From Phoebastria nigripes (Eukaryota > Chordata > Aves > Procellariiformes > Diomedeidae), in NCBI GenBank assembly GCA_035582835.1, contig JAYKAV010002031.1, positions 318,007 to 382,006 of the forward strand: DNA of 64,000 nucleotides. The letters are read 5' to 3'. The notes under the pieces are model-generated. The model saw only the letters and a list, made by a program, of their open reading frames with translations. It was not told the DNA's origin and searched no databases. Of this stretch, positions 58,125 through 64,000 are shown piece after piece. Both the position numbers and the translations under genes were made by a program. How positions within the stretch are numbered: position 1 is the first letter of the stretch; every line of letters starts with the position of its first letter.

Positions 58125-58804
58125 GTAAGTCATGACATCAAAGTCAGTATTTCTTAGTACTGGTAGCCTTATTTTGGTGTCCACCAGATGTATACATCAA
58201 TCAGGATGACTCTGCTGTACCACAGAGCAGAAGCACCAAAGGGCATCCTGCAAAATTAAATGGTGAGAATAATGAAGTCCTTCACAATTCCTCTCTGTTC
58301 TAACCATTATAACAACTCAAGAGAGCAGAGAAGATATTTTCAACATGTGGCTATAGGTGCATGACTCTTCTTCAGACAGCTGGCTAGAGGGTAAATGGCA
58401 AGAGCAATAGCATCTCTCTCTCCTCCCTGGGAGTGAGCATGATTCACGGATGAAGAATACTTTATCTTCCTACTCACCAGCATACTGAGGCTTTACTGTG
58501 AAATTACTTCTTAAGTTTTCCCCTTCTCTTCAGTGCTAATTTAGGGATATAAAACTCACCACGCTGGCTCACTTTTCACCGAAGCGATTTCAGCTTCTCT
58601 TCCAGATTCTCAGGGAAAATCTCGGCTTTACATTCATCAGCTCCTAATGCAAAACAGCAAATCTGACTCTGCAGAGAAAGGTTCCTGGTGTAGTCGGGAG
58701 TATCTGCACAAAGGGGGAGAGGCGAGTTAAATTGCAGAGGAAATCCTTCATTAATAGTGCCAAAGGACTGTACAAAACCTAACTAATTCTCTGAAAGAAG
58801 GAAA

Positions 58805-58895
58805 GATTAATATCCCATTTTACAGGGAGGAAAGTGAGATAACAGAGCAAACACCCAGGAAAATTAACAGCCAGGATCACTGTGGCTTCAGTTCC
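58805..58895 (-). repeat. MIR-like SINE remnant
   Basis: GATTAATATCCCATTTTACA, then GGGAGGAAAGTGAGATAACA and later CCAGGATCACTGTGG follow the reverse complement of a MIR-type SINE ('aatatcccattttacagatgaggaaactgaggcacag'). Confidence 0.5.
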
Positions 58896-61800
58896 ACATT
58901 CATTCCCATGGGTGGAGAGCCAAATTTGGGCAGAATCTCTTCTATTTGTGTGGTAGTTTGTTTATTTGTTGCTATAGAAGGAACAGCCCAGCAAAATTTC
59001 TCTCAAGCAATTTTCTTCAGAATATACTGTGGCTTTTCATTTGGATTTTTTCCCTATCCACATGCATCTTTACCTACTAGGACAGTTAACAGTTAACGTG
59101 ACAGAAAACAATTATAAATTACACAGAACTGTGTTGAAACCAGACTGCCACCTTTCATGCATTTTTGAAGATAATCTGTCTTTCTGACACACCTTTCTGG
59201 CTGCTTTTTGTCGGGGGGAATAATACAGCACAGAAATACACTGTTGAAAAATGGCAGCTTCCAATGCCTTCCTCAAAAAAAGCAATAACCTTTTTCTACA
59301 CATAACTGCACTAAATTCACCAAGAGCACATAATGGACAGGAATACAAAATGAATCACAGCATCTCTATATGAAACAGCTGTTCCATGAACTGGCCGTGA
59401 TGATTTTTGACTATATGACTGCATCTGTAGTTTGGAAACAATTAGCCAGGAGCAATTATTTATCTTGAGTTGTCACACTTGTTTTATCAGCTCTTTAGGG
59501 GGTTCTCGTGTAATCATAGAACTTGCAGAGCTGAAAAAGCAGGATTTTCCTGCTCCACTTGGACCAAGAAATAAAATGCAAATCAATGACAGCATGTTTA
59601 AATAAAATTTGTACGATCCAATTTCATCTATCATTTTCTTCCTTTCCTTGTTAAGACAAAAATATTACATGCTCTCAAAGACTCAGGAGATCTCAAAATA
59701 TATTTAGGAGTCACACCAGTATACTCGAATCAGGAGAATGCAAATAAATCCCATCCTTCATTGCCTCATACTTTCCACTCCTCTAATTTGCAGTGGTAAA
59801 TTTGAAATCTGAATAGTCTCATTTTTCAGAAAGCACTGAGCACTCCCCAGTGCCTTTTGCAGCCACTGGGACATGCAGCTGTGACATTCAACACCTATGC
59901 AAATCTGGGCCGAGTTATCTGCAGTGAGACAACTAATGCAGCTGAGAAAAAGAGTTGCTTTGCCATCTCGCAAGGGAATGAAATCTCTGCAGTGAGCTGC
60001 TGGCTCTGTTAGAGGTAACTCAACAACATTACAATAATGTAAGCAGCCTTAGGAATAGGCTAAAAGTCATTAGGAGGTTGGTTTTCAGAGCATATCAGGA
60101 GACGATATATGGCACCTTCATGCATTCAGGAAATCATGTTCAGGTTTTATAAACCACAAATGCAAATAAGGCCTGGCAAGCTTTATACTGTGAACACATA
60201 AATAGATTTAGCATATGTAAGCCATTGTGTAGCTCAACTGGAGAATTAATACCGTCCAGGAAAAGATATGCCAGCGTAAGAAGTTTCTGAGTAGCGTGAG
60301 GTGAACAGTATCCAGGACTGGATCATCCAGGTCAAGTCAAGCTTTCTAATTTCACATTTCTGAAACAAGAAGCAAGACACAAATGTCTCACCTATGCTGT
60401 TGACATTAGACTTCATTTTCCAGGACATCCTGAGCAGTTAGCCAAGTGCAGCACAGAACAAAGAACTTGCTATTGCGTGTTATTAAGTTATCTGGCTGCT
60501 TAGGTATGGGCCACAGCCTCTGGACAGTCGCCCTGAGCACTGTTTGCAAGCAGTAAGCATCACTTTTTGGGAAACTAGTAAGGTTCAGGCGTTAACTGCT
60601 CAAGTGTGTATTAAAAGGCTATTTCCTTTCAGAGCTGAATTCAAACCACCCATTTGTGCTCATACAGTTCTTTTAAAATTAACTTCTTTATTTTATCTGT
60701 AACCTTTTTTCTCCTTTTCTTTCAGAAGCAGCTTTTGAACACGCAAGCAGACTGAGGATCTGTTTGCACTTTCCCTGTTGAAACATTCACCTGCCTCCTG
60801 CGCTGAATCCTGATTCACCGGGTCCTGCATGCAGCCAGGCTTGTGTCCTCAAACAGAGCAGTGGCTCGTGCTCCCACTCCACTCCTGTTTTCTGGGCACA
60901 AAACCTTTTACAGAAAAGGGGCTCTGGGGCCCAGCTGCTATAGGTGCACAGGACAGGCAAAGAGCTGAAATGCATCTCATCCTGAACACCGAACATGAAT
61001 ACTCTGCCTCGCAGCTCAGGGGGTAACGAAAACTGAAGACACAATGGGATTTTGCACTAGATCTCTGAAAAATCCAAGCTGAGCTGACAATCTAAGCACT
61101 TCTCTGTCAACAAAGCCTGTTTGGGATTTACAAACTAGCTGTCCCTCCTGAAGAGTCTGATTTATTTGGTATGCTTTGAGCAATCTTAATGCATGCCAAG
61201 TTTTCATTCACAGCCATGGCATTTTGCATAATACCCGAGTAGAGTATTTGCTTAGGAAGTGGTAAGCCTGGATTCCAGGCTTTTCCCTGCTGAGGAGGGC
61301 TGAAACTATGGCTTCCACCTCCTGCGGGAACACACAAGAGGGACTGGGCCAGGCAGAGCCTACAAAGAAGCACAAGCCTGGATCCGAGTGGAAGAGACAC
61401 AGGACCCAGTTTCTGCTCCCTGGGATGCAGAAACTTCAAACATCTAACATTAGATGGCATCTGGATTAAAAAACAAATACAAGCCAGAAATAATCAAGGA
61501 CATAGAGACTGGGACCAAGAATACATCACNCTTGGCCAAGCTCCATAATCACTAGGTTAGATAATGATGCCAGTCCTCTTGGCAGACCTTATTTGCAACG
61601 TGCTGATGCGACTATATTATGTCAGTTCTGCAGCAGGTATGTGTCTCTGTACTGCCCCTCCATGGCACAGTGCAGACATACTTTCTTCTCTTTTATTGAA
61701 GCAGTTTGGTACAAACTACCTTACCATTTGCTGGGTCAGAGAGAAGTTATAGGTAACAGTAACATTAATGTAACTACTACTGCTTCACTATTATTATGCA

Positions 61801-61999
61801 TTTCTAAATTGGGACTGTCCATATCCTTGGTATGCATGGTACCGCCTGCACCTGGAGCAGGAATCCTTCCCATTTAATTTCAAAGGTGTTCCATGATTCC
61901 AGCAGTCATCCATTTAATTGGGGCATCATCCCCCTGTTTCAAGTATATTTAATTAGGTTGCAGAAAAAGGAAATCAAAATTGAGAATCCCCTACCCAGG

Positions 62000-62047
62000 A
62001 ATAAATACCCTAAAGGATTTTAGAATAAATATCCTCAAGGATTTTAG
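62000..62047. repeat. 24-bp tandem duplication
   Basis: Two adjacent 24-bp copies (62000-62023 and 62024-62047), AATAAATACCCTAAAGG... and AATAAATATCCTCAAGG..., both ending ATTTTAG, differ at two positions. Confidence 0.85.
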
Positions 62048-64000
62048 AGTAAAGATGATTTGACAAGGAATAGTAAGATGTTATAATTCATCTGCCCTTG
62101 TCTTTATTAACACATCTCACCCTCCCTACAATGGGGATGAGATTTGCTGGACAGCTGCATTTCCAGGTCAGCACCCTAAGACCAGGAGCATGCAAGAGGC
62201 ACTGCCTCATTCCTCCTCCCTGGATGGAGCCTTTGGTGTACAAAGCCTTCTGCCTACAGCCTGGAGTTAAGTGCCTATAGGATGGAAAGGACATTTGCCC
62301 CTGGCCTGCTGAAGCGACTCTGAGCATAGCAGCTTTCATGAATCCCACACTTGAGCCCTACTGAACCTATGGGGTATCAGGGCACCCAAGAGTTAGATGC
62401 CTCGACTCCAAGCATAAAATGTCCTGTATCTCCTGAGAGAATCAGCCCTCAGTTTTACTCTGTGCAATTTCCTATCTAACTGAAGCAGTTTCAGCATAGG
62501 TGCATTTAAACCTGCAAGGCACTCGGATTTCATAGGGATGGAGAAGTACCTAAGATTCAAGTATCAAAGACAACTAGATGACCTCCTAGGAGAACATGAG
62601 TCTACTTTAGCTAGTTCTCAAGATAAGCTACTTGCCCAACGATAGTCATGAGTAGTTGTTGCAAGGGTTAACTACCATGCAATTTGTCTCAATGGAAATG
62701 TCAGACACTTGCAAATAACCAGGAGATATAGTGCAACATTAAAAGTAGGTCACCACAATTTCCACAACAAACGCGTCTTTTCTTGACATTAACCTGCCTT
62801 TGACTCACAGTTCACAAAAGTTAGATCATTTCCAAGGAAGTTTGCCACATTGAATGTGCAGTTTTTAAAACTTATGGCTGTGCTATTATTGTGTGGCATG
62901 CATTGCTTGCACAGCAAGATTAGAGATCCATTTCCAAAAATAGGGTCAAATTTATAAACCCGCATACAGTGCATTGTCTCTTATTGTAATAGGATTTTTT
63001 CCTTCGTACTTTCCTGTTTAATTCAAAGTGAAATTCCATTTCATCTTTAGTAAACCTTTCAGCTGAAATATAATTTTGACTAATAAAACCTCCATAAACA
63101 CAATCACTTTTATTATGTACGACTGCAACAGTCAGACCTTGATAATAACACTTGGCATGACAGGCAGCAGCAAGGTAACCATGGACACTGCTCTTATGAA
63201 GAAGGGATAAAAAATTACATCCCAGTAATTTGGAGAGAATNCTTTTCTCTCGAAAGGGAAAGTGAAAAAAAAAAAAAAATATTTACAGATATATTCCCTT
63301 GTCAGATGCCATGCCTATTACTGGTAACATTAATATTGTTATAGTTTTAACTGTGGTGCTTGGAAACACCAGCCTGAAGTTAGGACGACTGAGGTCAGAG
63401 AGCTGCCCTAACAGAAATGATGGTCCTTGTTATGAAGGCCCAGAGTTGGAACAAACAAGACAAACAAGAGTAGAAGAAAATTGTTTTTACCTCCATTTTT
63501 CAGATAAAGGAAAAGAAGCGCAAAAAGATCTTTAACTAGTATAAATCAGTACAGTCCCATGGACTTTGTCATCTTTAGAGTGACTGTTTTTCTGTATCTA
63601 CTAAGCATAGTAAAGACCATCAAAAAGCATTGGACTAGTCAGTCCTGCACAAGCAAAACTATATCCATGTCCTCACTAATCTTTTGCATTACTTATAAAT
63701 TTTTTATAGACATATTTTTAATAACAGTTTCTATAAAGACTGATCATACAGCAGACTGTTTTGCTGATGTTTTTATTGTCTACAAAAACCTCTCAAGTTC
63801 TGGAATTCCAGAAAATTGCACCCCTTAAAGAGCACATCAATTTTATCTGTGCATTTTCCTAGCCAACTTGCCGTCTCCTGTTTTTGCATGGGTGTCATAA
63901 ACTGGTATTTGGGTTGACCCAACTCAAACCAGCTGTTGGTTTGCTGCTTTGAATTATTTTTCTATCACACCCTGCTTGTGCCCTTTGCCTTTCTCCATAC

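Larger units (their letters stand above)
55700..64000. other. Intergenic, repeats only
   Basis: Contains A/T tracts (57085-57119, 58103-58124), a reverse MIR-like remnant (58805-58895), a 24-bp tandem duplication (62000-62047) and repeat-like 'TTAGATGCCTCGACTCC' sequence near 62394-62410. No gene or RNA gene was recognised on either strand. Confidence 0.5.

Overview
The window is AT-rich vertebrate nuclear DNA. It holds one large split gene on the + strand, a yolk-precursor vitellogenin, running from a TATA box at 1594 to a polyadenylation signal at 45058. Protein similarity is closest to the large phosvitin-bearing vitellogenins of egg-laying amniotes. A CR1-type 3' tail, MIR/tRNA-SINE-like remnants and short 'CTTCAATGG'-type repeat fragments point to a sauropsid (bird, crocodilian or turtle). 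I cannot fix the species. Single Ns scattered through the sequence suggest a draft assembly with masked ambiguous bases.

Layout: 1-1593 is 5' flank with a near-perfect estrogen response element about 590-600 bp upstream of the likely transcription start. 1638-44885 is the coding span, which I could resolve into 35 exons with GT-AG introns and consistent phases. They total 5,793 nt, or 1,930 codons plus stop. The exons encode a signal peptide, the lipoprotein N-terminal/lipovitellin-1 region (exons 2-22), a serine-rich phosvitin (exon 23, 51% Ser, with a second Ser/His cluster in exon 25), lipovitellin-2 (exons 26-29), a von Willebrand type D domain with a CGVCG motif (exons 30-33) and a Cys-containing C-terminal tail (exons 34-35). 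Introns are long: intron 13 is 4.2 kb, intron 19 is 5.1 kb and intron 34 is 2.9 kb. They carry old repeats and simple sequence. 45.1-64 kb is downstream intergenic DNA in which I recognise no gene, only repeat remnants, a CpG-richer stretch near 47.3-47.8 kb and a weak exon-like candidate on the - strand at 55487-55680.

The gene would act in estrogen-stimulated liver. Its product is secreted, taken up by oocytes and cut into lipovitellins and phosvitin. The main oddity is at the start of the phosvitin exon. The acceptor with the better context (exon start 31507) leads to an in-frame stop at 31687, whereas an acceptor 56 bp further on (exon start 31563) keeps the whole protein open. This is either true use of the downstream acceptor, a one-base assembly error in a G run, or a real frameshift.
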